NCBI GenBank assembly: GCA_038210495.1
Contig: JBBQWR010000023.1
Coordinates: forward strand, 1-64,000
Source: JBBQWR01 sp038210495
GTDB lineage: Bacteria; Planctomycetota; Planctomycetia; Pirellulales; DATAWG01
Direction of reading: 5' to 3'
Length of the DNA stretch: 64,000 nucleotides
Shown: positions 46,061 to 54,511 of the stretch, piece after piece
Position numbering within the stretch: the first letter of the stretch is position 1
Layout of the letters: every line of letters starts with the position of its first letter
Made by a program: the position numbers and the translations under genes
Notes under the pieces: model-generated
Databases searched by the model: none
What the model saw: the letters and a program-made list of their open reading frames with translations, nothing else
What the model was told of the DNA's origin: nothing

Positions 46061-46165
46061 TGGCAACACAGTCTAGGGTCAGTTCGAGTAAATCAGAATC
46101 ACCGGGAAAATAAGGGGTTTTCTGAATCGGCGTCATGTGCAAATTGGCGTCATTCTGACATGGCG

Positions 46166-46189
46166 TGGAGGGTTATTGGAAGGTTGACG
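46166..46189 (+). repeat. probable integrase arm repeat, left
   Basis: A 24-mer beginning tggagggttattgga that matches 61348-61371 with one difference (a for g). It lies about 105 bp inside the left att repeat. Confidence 0.7.
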
Positions 46190-46196
46190 ATAGCGT

Positions 46197-46226
46197 TTGT
46201 ACAGTCGGTTCGCGATTTGGTAAGAT
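46197..46226 (+). promoter_or_regulatory. possible promoter of the element's left operon
   Basis: TTGTAC (46197-46202), 18-bp spacer, TAAGAT (46221-46226). It stands upstream of the first gene of the replication block. Match by eye only. Confidence 0.35.
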
Positions 46227-46338
46227 GTTCGCAGTCGGGCGCGGCGACGGTCGCACCAACTGACACGATGCCCACGGGAGTCTCTCCGTGTGCTGCCGCT
46301 GGGCTTCGTGTCGGCCCGATCCACACGGAGGATCAAAT

Positions 46339-47031
46339 ATGGCCAGCGCTCTCCGCCGGCTCTTGTACGAGACGCTACGGCACCGAGATGGGATTGGTTC
46401 CCAGCTTAGGACCGATCACAACCGATTCGATAATGCGGCCGTACAGCCAGAAGGATTCCGTCCGATCACCCGGACTGAGCGATTAATTTCGTCGGCGCTG
46501 AGTCCGAGATATGGCGACGGGCCATTCGACAAATTGAAATCCGCCGCGCTCGCCGAAGCAATGAGGCATCGCGACGTGTTGCCGGTTCTAAAGCCGATGC
46601 TCGATGCTCTTGGAACCACGTACCATGCCTACTTGTCGGCCGCCAGACGCGCTTCTCATCATGGCCAACTTGGAGAACAACTTCCCGAGTGGATGGCGCT
46701 AAACGACGCATGGTTGCCATGCAAAGAGCTTGTCGATGGAATTGAAACCGCCGACACCTCGACCGCCGAAGCGAAGGCCGACACAGACAGCGACGGGCCA
46801 GCAAACGGCAGCGAACGGCCACCACTAGACGACGCGGCATGGTGGACACATCGTGAATTTGCGAATCACTTTTGTATCAATGCCGAGACGGCTCGAAAGC
46901 GGTTAGACTACTGGCGCGATACCAACAACGACCGGGCCGGCAAGGATTTTCAAGAGAATCAAGACCGTGCTGGAAGGCAGCCCAGTTATCTCTACCGCGT
47001 TGGCGTAGTGCGACACATTTTCGAGCGTTGA
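46339..47031 (+). CDS. element protein with C-terminal helix-turn-helix-like region
   Basis: Product of 230 residues; GGAGG seven bases before ATG 46339 decides the start. The C-terminal ~60 residues (WWTHREFANHFCINAETARK) read like a helix-turn-helix that checks a DNA site; the middle is acidic and probably flexible. As the first gene of the element's replication operon it may be a regulator or an origin-recognition protein. The family is not recognised. Confidence 0.65.
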   Translation: MASALRRLLYETLRHRDGIGSQLRTDHNRFDNAAVQPEGFRPITRTERLISSALSPRYGDGPFDKLKSAALAEAMRHRDVLPVLKPMLDALGTTYHAYLSAARRASHHGQLGEQLPEWMALNDAWLPCKELVDGIETADTSTAEAKADTDSDGPANGSERPPLDDAAWWTHREFANHFCINAETARKRLDYWRDTNNDRAGKDFQENQDRAGRQPSYLYRVGVVRHIFER

Positions 47032-47036
47032 GCGTG

Positions 47037-47138
47037 TCGCGAATTTCTCCGCCTTTTCTCCGGCGAGAAAATTTATACCCGCGTTTTAGCCGTATTTTCT
47101 CGGCAATTCTATTCGCGAATTTCTCCGCCTTTTCTCCG
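47037..47138. promoter_or_regulatory. iteron-like control region in the element
   Basis: A perfect 26-bp direct repeat (47037-47062 and 47113-47138, core cgaatttctccgccttttct) flanks an AT-rich segment. Inside, ttttctc (47054-47060) pairs with gagaaaa (47065-47071), and gagaaaat (47065-47072) also pairs with attttctc (47094-47101). Such iterated, mutually exclusive hairpins suggest an origin or operator. Confidence 0.55.
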
Positions 47139-47179
47139 TTGAACTGACCGCGATCGTTTTTTGTGGTCCCCTGACGACC

Positions 47180-47347
47180 ATGAGAACGAATCGCAGAAAT
47201 ACCCTGCTCGATTGTTCGCTGCCGAAGCTGCGAAAGATGCTGGCCGCCACTGAGCGGACAGCGCCCAACGGGCCGGCAGTGGAGATTCTGAGGAATGCGA
47301 TTGCTCAAAAGCGAGCGGCGATAAAGAAGGCGGAGGATGCGAAGTGA
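47180..47347 (+). CDS. small basic element protein
   Basis: 55 residues, MRTNRRNTLLDCSLPKLRKM..., ending AIAQKRAAIKKAEDAK. Its TGA (47345-47347) overlaps the GTG of the next gene, the tight coupling seen throughout this operon. Charged and helical; function unknown. Confidence 0.6.
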   Translation: MRTNRRNTLLDCSLPKLRKMLAATERTAPNGPAVEILRNAIAQKRAAIKKAEDAK

Positions 47348-47613
47348 AGCTCCAAACGGAAGACATCGCCGAACTTCAGCCGATTATCGAAGTCGTGGTC
47401 GATCGCGTGCTGGCGGCTCGTGCAGCCGACGAGGCTCGGCTCGATTCGAAGCGGCTTTCTTACACAGAGAAGCAAGCCGCCGAAGCGTTGGGCATCCCCG
47501 GACACGTGCTGGGCGATGCTAGGCGTCGCGGGCTGATTCACGGCCGGCGACTCGGCAAGCAGTTTTTGTACAGCCGGCAATCGCTCTTGGATTTTCTTCG
47601 GGGCGACGAATGA
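47344..47613 (+). CDS. small helix-turn-helix protein (excisionase/MerR-like)
   Basis: 89 residues from GTG 47344 with GGAGG upstream (in gcggaggatgc). RLSYTEKQAAEALGIPGHVL then RRGLIHGRRLGKQFLYSRQS is the layout of the MerR-like winged helix found in phage excisionases and helix-turn-helix DNA-binding proteins. It overlaps both neighbours (GTGA and ATGA). It could be the element's excisionase, though it lies far from the integrase. Confidence 0.75.
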   Translation: MKLQTEDIAELQPIIEVVVDRVLAARAADEARLDSKRLSYTEKQAAEALGIPGHVLGDARRRGLIHGRRLGKQFLYSRQSLLDFLRGDE

Positions 47614-48179
47614 CCCGCTTACCAATCCCCGTCGAACTGCCAGCGGACGCGCTCACCGTGATCGTCGATAGCCGCGAGCAACACCCGTGGCAGTTTGCAA
47701 TGCCGACTGTCGCCGGAACACTGGCCAGCGGCGACTATTCGCTGTTAGGGCTGAAATCCGTTGTGACGATCGAACGCAAGAGCCTCAGTGATTTGCTCGG
47801 TTGCATTGGCCAAGAGCGGGAAAGATTCGAGCGGGAAATTCAACGGCTGCTGGCCTATCCATCGCGTTGCATCATCGTCGAAGCCGATTGGGCCGACCTG
47901 GAGCGCGGCGACTGGAGAAGCAAGATCACTCCCGCTGCGGCGGTCGGATCGTGTTTGGGTTGGGCGGCCGCTGGCGTACCGATCATCCTGGCTGGCGATC
48001 GCGAGCGGGCTGGTCGATACGCGGCCAAGTTTCTCTACATCGCGGCCCGCCGTCGGTGGCGTGAGGCCCGAGCGTTAGCCGCTGGAATCTTCGATCGGCA
48101 ACAGGTCGAAGCCGAGGTGGTCACGTGGAACCTAAACGATCTAGTGAAAAGGTTGTGGCAAATTTGCCACAACCTTTAA
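47610..48179 (+). CDS. ERCC4-domain nuclease
   Basis: 189 residues. VIVDSREQHPWQF, ASGDYSLLG and VVTIERKSLSDLLG carry the XPF/Mus81 nuclease pattern GDxn-ERKx3D (with D/E in DSRE). These enzymes cut branched or flap DNA. In phages and satellites they occur beside replication genes and may process forks or recombination intermediates. The start ATG overlaps the previous stop. Confidence 0.82.
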   Translation: MTRLPIPVELPADALTVIVDSREQHPWQFAMPTVAGTLASGDYSLLGLKSVVTIERKSLSDLLGCIGQERERFEREIQRLLAYPSRCIIVEADWADLERGDWRSKITPAAAVGSCLGWAAAGVPIILAGDRERAGRYAAKFLYIAARRRWREARALAAGIFDRQQVEAEVVTWNLNDLVKRLWQICHNL

Positions 48180-48340
48180 AGGCCAAGGCAACCCAGAAGC
48201 CGGCCAAGCGGCCACGCTGCCAAGGTTGTCGCGAAAAGTTGCCGACATCGAAAGTTGGCGAGCGGAATATCTGCTGGAACTGCGCGGACCAGTTCCACGA
48301 ACCACGACAAGCGACTTTGCCCGGAATGGAAGCCCGATGA
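48125..48340 (+). CDS. small zinc-ribbon protein
   Basis: 71 residues from GTG 48125, overlapping the nuclease gene by 55 bp. It has a basic N-terminus and RCQGCREKLPTSKVGERN then CWNCADQF: two CxxC knuckles. Its TGA overlaps the primase ATG (ATGA). It may be an accessory to the nuclease or primase. Confidence 0.6.
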   Translation: MEPKRSSEKVVANLPQPLKAKATQKPAKRPRCQGCREKLPTSKVGERNICWNCADQFHEPRQATLPGMEAR

Positions 48341-50508
48341 TCCAAAAGACAAACAGCCCGCCGCTAGACCTTGTACTCTCGCGGCTCGATCACGTTCGCG
48401 AAGTATCTGGGGGATTTTCGGCGCGTTGCCCAGCTCACGAAGACCACAACGCATCCCTCAGTATCAGCATCGGCGACGATGAGCGGATTTTGGTCCACTG
48501 CCATGCAAATTGTGAAATCGGCGACGTGCTGAAGGCCGCCGGGCTCGCGACGAAAGATTTATTCCCGCAGACAAACGGCCACGCCAGCGGCAATGGCAAT
48601 TCGAGGATCGTTGCCACCTACGCCTACAAGGATGAATCCGGCGCCACGCTGTTTGAAGTGTGCCGCTTCGACCCGAAGGATTTTCGCCAGCGTAAGCCCA
48701 AAGAGGGCGGAGGTTGGGATTGGAAGACGAAGGGCGTCCGCAAGGTTCCCTACCGATTGCCTGAATTGCTCGCGGCGCCGGCGGTGGAAACCGTCTTCGT
48801 TGCCGAGGGGGAAAAGGACGTCGGCAATCTCGTGGCTCTTGGACTGGTTGCGACGTGCAACGCAGGTGGCGCCGGGAAGTGGCGGAAGGAATACAACAAG
48901 CATCTTCGTGGCCGTCGTGTTGCGCTGCTACCGGACAAAGATAATCCGGGCCGCGAGCATGCCGAACAAGTCGCCGCCATGTTGTACGGCACGGCGGCCG
49001 ACGTGCGGATCGTCGAACTCTCTGGCGCCGGCAAAGATGCCTCAGATTGGATAGCTGCGGGCGGCACGAAGGACGAGCTATTGCGGCTTGCCAAGGCCGC
49101 GCCGATTTTCGTTCCCAAGCCCAAAGCCGACGAAAGCACGGATCCCGAAAAAATCCACTTCACCGACTGCGGCAACGGCAGACAGTTTGCCGAGGATCAC
49201 GGCGCCGATGTTCGTTTCTGCCACCCGCGCAAAAAGTGGTATGCCTACAACGGCAAATTCTGGTCGCTGGATGAGCGAGGCGAAATCACGGCCAAGGCCA
49301 AGGCCACGATCGGCGGGATGTTCGCAAGGGCCGCCGCAATGGACGGTGGCAATCGGGCTCGACTGCTAGAGCATGCGCTCGACTCGGAACAAATGGCCCG
49401 GCTCAATGCGATGGTCACGGCCGCCCAAAGTGAACCGGGCATTCCGATCGTGCCGGCGGAAATGGATTGCGACTCGATGCTGCTCAACACACTGAGCGGC
49501 ACGGTTGATTTGCGTACGGGCGAACTTCGGCCGCATTCTCGCGCCGATGCGATCACGCGAGTTGCCCCAGTTGAATACGCGACCGGGGCCGGCGACGATT
49601 GCCCAATTTTTCAGGGGTTTATCGCGGACATTCTCGACAATCAGCCCGAGCTAATTCAGTTCATCCAGCGGCTGCTGGGCTATTGCCTCACGGGCGACGT
49701 TCGCGAACAAATCGTGACGATTTTTTGGGGTAGCGGCAGCAATGGTAAATCGACGCTGCTGGAATTGATTCTCTACATCCTGGGCGAATACGCCTTGCAA
49801 GCCCCTCGTGGGCTCTTGGATCAAAAGCGCGGCGAGAGTCACCCCACCGAACTAGTAAGCCTGTTTCGTCGGCGGTTGGTCACCGTCAACGAAACCGACA
49901 GCGGTCGGGAAATGGCGGAAGGGCTCGTCAAGCAAGTCAGCGGCGGCGACCAGATCACGGCTCGCGGGATGCGCGAAGACTTTTGGAGTTTCCCGCCGAC
50001 TCACAAGGTCATCATGGCGACGAACCACCGGCCAGCGATCAAAGGTACCGATCACGCCATCTGGCGCCGCATTCGGCTCGTGCCGTTCACCGTCCGAATT
50101 CCCGATGAGCGACAGGACAAGGGACTCTCGAAAAAGCTCCAAGCCGAAGCCCCGGCGATCCTGCGATGGCTCGTGGCCGGATGCCTGGCTTGGCAGCGCG
50201 ACGGGTTGGGATTGCCCGAGCAAGTGAAGGCGGCCACGGAAGAATATCGCGCCAGTGAAGACGTTCTCGGTTCGTTTATCGAGAACTGTTGCGTTGTCGA
50301 GTCTCACGCGAGCTGCCCCGCGACGCAACTCTTTGAAGCGTATCGGGATTACAGCGGTGACCGCGAGACAACTCAGACAAAATTCGGTTGCATGCTGGGC
50401 GAACGTGGTCTTCACTCCGACCGCTACACGGCCGGAAAACACAAAGGCCGCAAAGGTTGGTGGGGCATCGGGTTACAAGCAGAGAGTGAACAGAGTGAAT
50501 ACCAGTGA
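48337..50508 (+). CDS. P4/D5-type primase-helicase
   Basis: 723 residues. The N-terminal zinc-binding module (ARCPAHEDHNASLS, HCHANC) is followed by a Toprim-like domain (VFVAEGEKDVGNL near 156, LLPDKDNPGREHA), a D5_N region, and an SF3-like helicase with Walker A GSGSNGKSTLLE near 465 and ATNHRPAIKGTDHAIWRR. P4-type proteins prime and unwind replication of phages, satellites and plasmids. Start ATG 48337 overlaps the previous stop; the frame to 48226 lies inside the upstream gene. Confidence 0.92.
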   Translation: MIQKTNSPPLDLVLSRLDHVREVSGGFSARCPAHEDHNASLSISIGDDERILVHCHANCEIGDVLKAAGLATKDLFPQTNGHASGNGNSRIVATYAYKDESGATLFEVCRFDPKDFRQRKPKEGGGWDWKTKGVRKVPYRLPELLAAPAVETVFVAEGEKDVGNLVALGLVATCNAGGAGKWRKEYNKHLRGRRVALLPDKDNPGREHAEQVAAMLYGTAADVRIVELSGAGKDASDWIAAGGTKDELLRLAKAAPIFVPKPKADESTDPEKIHFTDCGNGRQFAEDHGADVRFCHPRKKWYAYNGKFWSLDERGEITAKAKATIGGMFARAAAMDGGNRARLLEHALDSEQMARLNAMVTAAQSEPGIPIVPAEMDCDSMLLNTLSGTVDLRTGELRPHSRADAITRVAPVEYATGAGDDCPIFQGFIADILDNQPELIQFIQRLLGYCLTGDVREQIVTIFWGSGSNGKSTLLELILYILGEYALQAPRGLLDQKRGESHPTELVSLFRRRLVTVNETDSGREMAEGLVKQVSGGDQITARGMREDFWSFPPTHKVIMATNHRPAIKGTDHAIWRRIRLVPFTVRIPDERQDKGLSKKLQAEAPAILRWLVAGCLAWQRDGLGLPEQVKAATEEYRASEDVLGSFIENCCVVESHASCPATQLFEAYRDYSGDRETTQTKFGCMLGERGLHSDRYTAGKHKGRKGWWGIGLQAESEQSEYQ

Positions 50509-50611
50509 ACCACTTTCCCGGTTAAACGGGAAATACGCGTGTATAGAGAATTAACCGGAAACCCCTTCACTACCGTTCACTGCCGTTCACCGCAACAACC
50601 TTGGAGACGCC

Positions 50612-50779
50612 ATGAGCGAGACAGACAGCAAGCGGCAAGAGCTAATCGGAATCGAGGATCGTATCGCCACGTTGACCACCCAGCTTGCACGCCTCGAAGG
50701 CGAGCGCGACGGGGGGTTACTGCTCGTGCTGGCTGACACCGATGGGGCGCACGACCGTCGGCCCACCGCAGTTAGGTAA
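50612..50779 (+). CDS. small coiled-coil element protein
   Basis: 55 residues from ATG 50612 with GGAG upstream. MSETDSKRQELIGIEDRIAT then LTTQLARLEGERD is a heptad-like helix; the tail is short and polar. Function unknown. Confidence 0.55.
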   Translation: MSETDSKRQELIGIEDRIATLTTQLARLEGERDGGLLLVLADTDGAHDRRPTAVR

Positions 50780-50793
50780 TCAGGACCAACACC

Positions 50794-51063
50794 ATGCCCA
50801 ATCGACCCAAGACCTTCGGCGCCGAGCAACGCCAGCAAGCGGCCAAGCAGTACGACCGGCAACGTGGCACGCCAGATGAGCGGGGCTACGACTCGTGGTG
50901 GCGGACCTACCGGAAATGGTTCCTCGCCTGCCCCGAGAGCGTGATGTGCGCCGGGGGCTGTGGCCGGCAGAGGGGGGGGGATAGAAATTCCTCAAAATTC
51001 GAAGGGCGGGAAACCGTCGCTCCCATTTCTTCATACGCTCACGAGTTAAACAGGAAAACCTAA
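50794..51063 (+). pseudogene. HNH-endonuclease remnant
   Basis: 89 residues. MPNRPKTFG, then YDRQRGTPDERGYDSWWRTY and FLACPESVMCAGGCGRQ look like the N-terminus of the phage HNH proteins that sit beside terminases. The catalytic HNH core should follow the Cys pair, but the frame instead runs through an eight-G run (50973-50980) into an unrelated tail. I read it as an internal deletion; a different short protein is possible. Confidence 0.5.
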
Positions 51064-51064
51064 A

Positions 51065-52870
51065 ATGGGAAAACGCGGACCACAACCGATGACCGCCGCC
51101 GAACTCCAAGCCCGAGGCTCTTGGCGGGCTAAACAGCGGGCTAAAGAGGCCGAAAAGCCCACAAAAAAGAGCAAAGCGATGCCGGCACCGTCGATCAAGT
51201 GGCGGGCGCCGACGAAGGCCCAACTCAACGAATTGATTCTCGGAATCCCCGGCTACGACCCCCACCGCGACTCGGAAGGCTGCTGGTTTGAATACCGGGA
51301 CGCAATCAAGGCCCTGAAATTCTTCGAAACAGAGCTAAAGCATGTCGAAGGCGCCGCCGCCGGCAAGCCGTTCAAGCTCGAAGACTGGCAAAAGTCGATC
51401 ATCGCCAACCTATTCGGCTGGAAGCGAATCGATGATGAGGAGCGGACGGTCCGCCGATACCGGGAATGCTTGATTTACGTCGCTCGCAAAAATGGAAAAA
51501 CTCCGTTGTGCGCGGGCATCGCGCTTTACGCCTTATTCGAAGATGGCGAAGCTGGGGCCCAGATCGTGTCAGCCGCCGCCGAACGCGGGCAAGCGGCGCT
51601 GCTCTTTCGCCATGCCTCCGGGATGATCCGGCAAGCGCCCCGACTGGATAGCCTGGCTCACGTTTTCGGCGGAGTCGGCCAGCGGTCGATCGTGCTCCGC
51701 GACGATCCGGCCGCGAGCTACCAAGCAATCAGCGCCGACGCCGGCACGAAGCACGGGCTCAACCTCAGTCTTGGCATCGTCGACGAGTTGCACGCCCAGC
51801 CCAACAGAGATTTGGTCGATGCCCTGGCGACGTCGATGGCGTCGGCCAATCGAACCCAGCCGCTAATGGTTTTCATCACAACGGCGGATTTTGACCGGCC
51901 GAGTATCTGCAATGAAAAACACGATTACGCTCACAAGGTCCGCGACGGCATCATTGACGATCAGGCGTTTTTGCCCGTCGTGTTTGAACTCTCCAGGGAT
52001 GCCGATTGGACTGATCCCGAGCAATGGATTGACGCCAATCCCAATTTGGGTGTCAGCGTCAGCCGCGATTACCTGGAGCGGGAATGCAAGCGGGCGCAGG
52101 AAACGCCAACCTACGAAAACACTTTTCGCCGGCTACATCTAAACCAGAAAACTCAACAGGACGTCCGCTGGCTGTCAATAGACCGCTGGGACGAGCGGGC
52201 GCAGGCGGACCCGGTTGCGTGGCGGGCCGCGACAATAGAGCAATTGCGAGGGGCGATATGCACGGGCGGGCTGGACCTATCGACCGCGATCGACATCACC
52301 GCATTCGTTCTTGCCTTCCAAGTTGATCGCGACGTCTTGTTGCTACCGTTCTTCTGGGCGCCGAAAGTCAACGCCGAGAAGCGGCAGCGGGTTGACCGCG
52401 TGCCGTACGGAACTTGGGCGCGGCAAGGTTTCCTCACGCTCACCGAGGGCGACGTCACTGATTACGACGTGGTTCGCCGCGACATCAACGAACTTGGCAA
52501 GCAATTTCAGATCAAGACGATTGCCCGCGATCGCTGGAACGCAAGCCAGATCACGAACCAGCTCATGGGCGACGGGTTCGATGTGGTGGATTTTGGGCAG
52601 GGCTTCTCGAGTATGTCCGCGCCCTCCAAGGAATTCGAGACGCTTTTGATCGGCGATCGCCTGGAGCATGGCGGGAATCCCGTTCTCCGGTGGATGGCCA
52701 GTAACGCCGCCGCCGAAACCGACGCGGCAGGCAACATCAAGCCGAGCAAAAAGAAATCGACAGAGCGAATCGACGGCATCGTCGCCGCGATCATGGCGCT
52801 GGGCGTAGCGATCGCGACTCCCCTTGAAGTCCAATCAATTTATTCCACTCCGGGACAACTCGCGCTCTAA
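51065..52870 (+). CDS. Phage terminase large subunit
   Basis: 601 residues, full length. Walker A-type YVARKNGKTPLCAG (~140), Walker B LGIVDELHA (~238), and nuclease-domain acidic residues in GGLDLSTAIDITAF and ERIDGIVAAIMAL. TerL pumps DNA into proheads and cuts it. The basic N-terminus (MGKRGPQPMTAAEL) resembles that of phage small terminases. AGGA precedes the ATG; the stop overlaps the next start as TAATG. Confidence 0.93.
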   Translation: MGKRGPQPMTAAELQARGSWRAKQRAKEAEKPTKKSKAMPAPSIKWRAPTKAQLNELILGIPGYDPHRDSEGCWFEYRDAIKALKFFETELKHVEGAAAGKPFKLEDWQKSIIANLFGWKRIDDEERTVRRYRECLIYVARKNGKTPLCAGIALYALFEDGEAGAQIVSAAAERGQAALLFRHASGMIRQAPRLDSLAHVFGGVGQRSIVLRDDPAASYQAISADAGTKHGLNLSLGIVDELHAQPNRDLVDALATSMASANRTQPLMVFITTADFDRPSICNEKHDYAHKVRDGIIDDQAFLPVVFELSRDADWTDPEQWIDANPNLGVSVSRDYLERECKRAQETPTYENTFRRLHLNQKTQQDVRWLSIDRWDERAQADPVAWRAATIEQLRGAICTGGLDLSTAIDITAFVLAFQVDRDVLLLPFFWAPKVNAEKRQRVDRVPYGTWARQGFLTLTEGDVTDYDVVRRDINELGKQFQIKTIARDRWNASQITNQLMGDGFDVVDFGQGFSSMSAPSKEFETLLIGDRLEHGGNPVLRWMASNAAAETDAAGNIKPSKKKSTERIDGIVAAIMALGVAIATPLEVQSIYSTPGQLAL

Positions 52871-53169
52871 TGATTCGCAGCGCCGCCACTCCCGAGCCCA
52901 CTCCACCGGCGCATAAGCGACGGATGACGTTGCCTACGGTCTATGTCGTGCTGCCAGAGTGCCGAAAATGTCGCGGGACGGACTTCGACCGAAGTGGCGG
53001 AACTCATTTTAGACGTCAAAAAACCGGTGAATTCGCCACCGTGCAATATGTCCGTTGCAAAGCCTGCGGACAGCGGCACAAGTTTATTTTCGTTATGTCC
53101 GCCACACGGACAACTGGCGCGAGCATCAATCCTAAAATAACACTACCGGCATCACTAAATGGAGAATGA
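52870..53169 (+). CDS. small zinc-ribbon protein
   Basis: 99 residues starting inside TAATG, so translationally coupled to the terminase. LPECRKCRGTDFDRSG and YVRCKACGQRHKF form two CxxC knuckles. This small protein type commonly lies between terminase and portal genes of phages; the role is unknown. Confidence 0.65.
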   Translation: MIRSAATPEPTPPAHKRRMTLPTVYVVLPECRKCRGTDFDRSGGTHFRRQKTGEFATVQYVRCKACGQRHKFIFVMSATRTTGASINPKITLPASLNGE

Positions 53170-53172
53170 GCC

Positions 53173-53424
53173 ATGTTCAATCTGCTGGAAGCATTCAGTC
53201 GCAGCGACATTGCAAAACAGTTAGAGAAGACCGACGAAGAGCGCCGACTCCAAGAGCGCGCAGCCCTGGCCGAGGCTAACAAGAGGGTCGCCGCCGACCT
53301 TTCCAAGGCCCTGCCCGCGATCAATCGGACCTATGAGGCTGCGCTCTTCGCCGGATCATCAAGCCGAAGCAACCCACCAACCCATTGTCCCCGCATGGCA
53401 TGTTGCACGCCAAGCGTGCAATGA
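53173..53424 (+). CDS. truncated paralogue of the coiled-coil protein at 53919
   Basis: 83 residues, GGAG upstream. DEERRLQERAALAEANKRVA then DLSKALPAINRTYEAAL parallels DEEARNQERSDAATAVKKI and DLLRELPALTKSYETAL in the 53919 product. After that point similarity ends and the tail (PTHCPRMACCTPSVQ) looks random, so it seems a truncated duplicate. Confidence 0.6.
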   Translation: MFNLLEAFSRSDIAKQLEKTDEERRLQERAALAEANKRVAADLSKALPAINRTYEAALFAGSSSRSNPPTHCPRMACCTPSVQ

Positions 53425-53468
53425 AGGGACTCCTAACCTACTAACCCTCATCCTCCGGGATCGCAAAC

Positions 53469-53834
53469 ATGAGAATTACTGAATTAAGTACCGGTACGAC
53501 TCGGCGACTAACCGCTCTTGCCAATCGCGAAGCGCTAGCCGCCGGCGTTGCATCACCGGTCGTGCTGGTGCTGGAAATCGCCGAAAACATGCTTGGCGGG
53601 CAAGACGCGGCAACGGTCCGCTGGGACAAATTACTCGACGCTGCTCGTCAAGGCGAGGGCCAGCTCCCGGGTGCAATCATCACCGTGTTTCGCGCGGTAC
53701 CCTATGCCCTGCTCCACGCATATTTGCTCGACAACTACCCCGTCACATCGACGATGCTGGCGCTCAATGACGGGACGATTCCAACGCTGGCCTTCTCCGG
53801 CGGCGAACCGCGATTTGATAACCTCGAAACGTAA
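53469..53834 (+). CDS. element protein of unknown function
   Basis: 121 residues, MRITELSTGTTRRLTALANR... with a balanced globular composition (VVLVLEIAENMLGGQDAATV). It ends ...NLET with stop context aacgtaa, followed by the first of two related hairpin repeats. Not recognised. Confidence 0.6.
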   Translation: MRITELSTGTTRRLTALANREALAAGVASPVVLVLEIAENMLGGQDAATVRWDKLLDAARQGEGQLPGAIITVFRAVPYALLHAYLLDNYPVTSTMLALNDGTIPTLAFSGGEPRFDNLET

Positions 53835-53835
53835 C

Positions 53836-53897
53836 AACAACCGGCGGACTGTGGTGGCGTTTTTAGAAACTTTCGCCACTGTTGGCCGCTAATAACA
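53836..53897 (+). repeat. morphogenesis-region hairpin repeat, copy 1
   Basis: accggcgg, then gtggcg ... cgccac stem, then ccgctaata. About two thirds identical to 55233-55295; both begin right after a stop written AACGTAA. Confidence 0.65.
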
Positions 53898-53918
53898 CTC
53901 AACTTGAGGAAAACCAAC

Positions 53919-54497
53919 ATGGTCGCCGCAGCCATTGAACGATTTGCCGATTTATTCTTGCGTAGCGCCGAGGGCGCCCGACTCTTGGCCAGCGACGAAG
54001 AGGCGCGGAACCAAGAGCGGTCAGACGCTGCAACCGCCGTCAAGAAAATCGACGCGGACCTTCTGCGTGAACTGCCGGCGCTCACCAAGAGTTACGAAAC
54101 AGCCTTAGCCGAAGAAAAGGCCGCCGCGCTCGCGTTTCGCGATGCCCAAATTGCCGCCCAGCAGGCATGGAGCGCCCGCTCACGCGCCATTGCCCGAGCG
54201 GACATTGCCCGTGACTCGCGGCTGAAAATTCTCCGTGAAACGGCGGACGAATCGATTGCCGCTCTCCGCGCCGAACTGTCCGCCGCTCATTTACAGAAAA
54301 TCGACGTCGACCAAAACTCCCCGGATTACAACAAAAAGATGGTCGCTATGAATCAAGCAATGCTGGCCGCGATTCGCGAACTGGGCAAGCTCCCGGAGGA
54401 ATCGCTCACCACGTCGATGCTCGCAACGCGATTAGCGGAAATCCGCGCGTCGGTCGGCATGAACGGCGAGCACAACGGCAACGGCCACTCTCACTAA
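53919..54497 (+). CDS. coiled-coil element protein, scaffold-like
   Basis: 192 residues, nearly all helical and charged (ERSDAATAVKKIDADLLREL, AARAD-like repeats, ESIAALRAELSAAHLQKID), with a His-rich end (HNGNGHSH). ATG 53919 has GAGG upstream. Position between terminase and protease-like genes and composition suggest a scaffold or capsid-assembly helper, but no family is recognised. Confidence 0.6.
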   Translation: MVAAAIERFADLFLRSAEGARLLASDEEARNQERSDAATAVKKIDADLLRELPALTKSYETALAEEKAAALAFRDAQIAAQQAWSARSRAIARADIARDSRLKILRETADESIAALRAELSAAHLQKIDVDQNSPDYNKKMVAMNQAMLAAIRELGKLPEESLTTSMLATRLAEIRASVGMNGEHNGNGHSH

Positions 54498-54511
54498 CGA
54501 AGGGACGGAAT

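Noticed and set aside
47037..47138. CRISPR-like repeat pair
   Set aside because: Only two copies, internal hairpins between them, no cas genes anywhere in the window.
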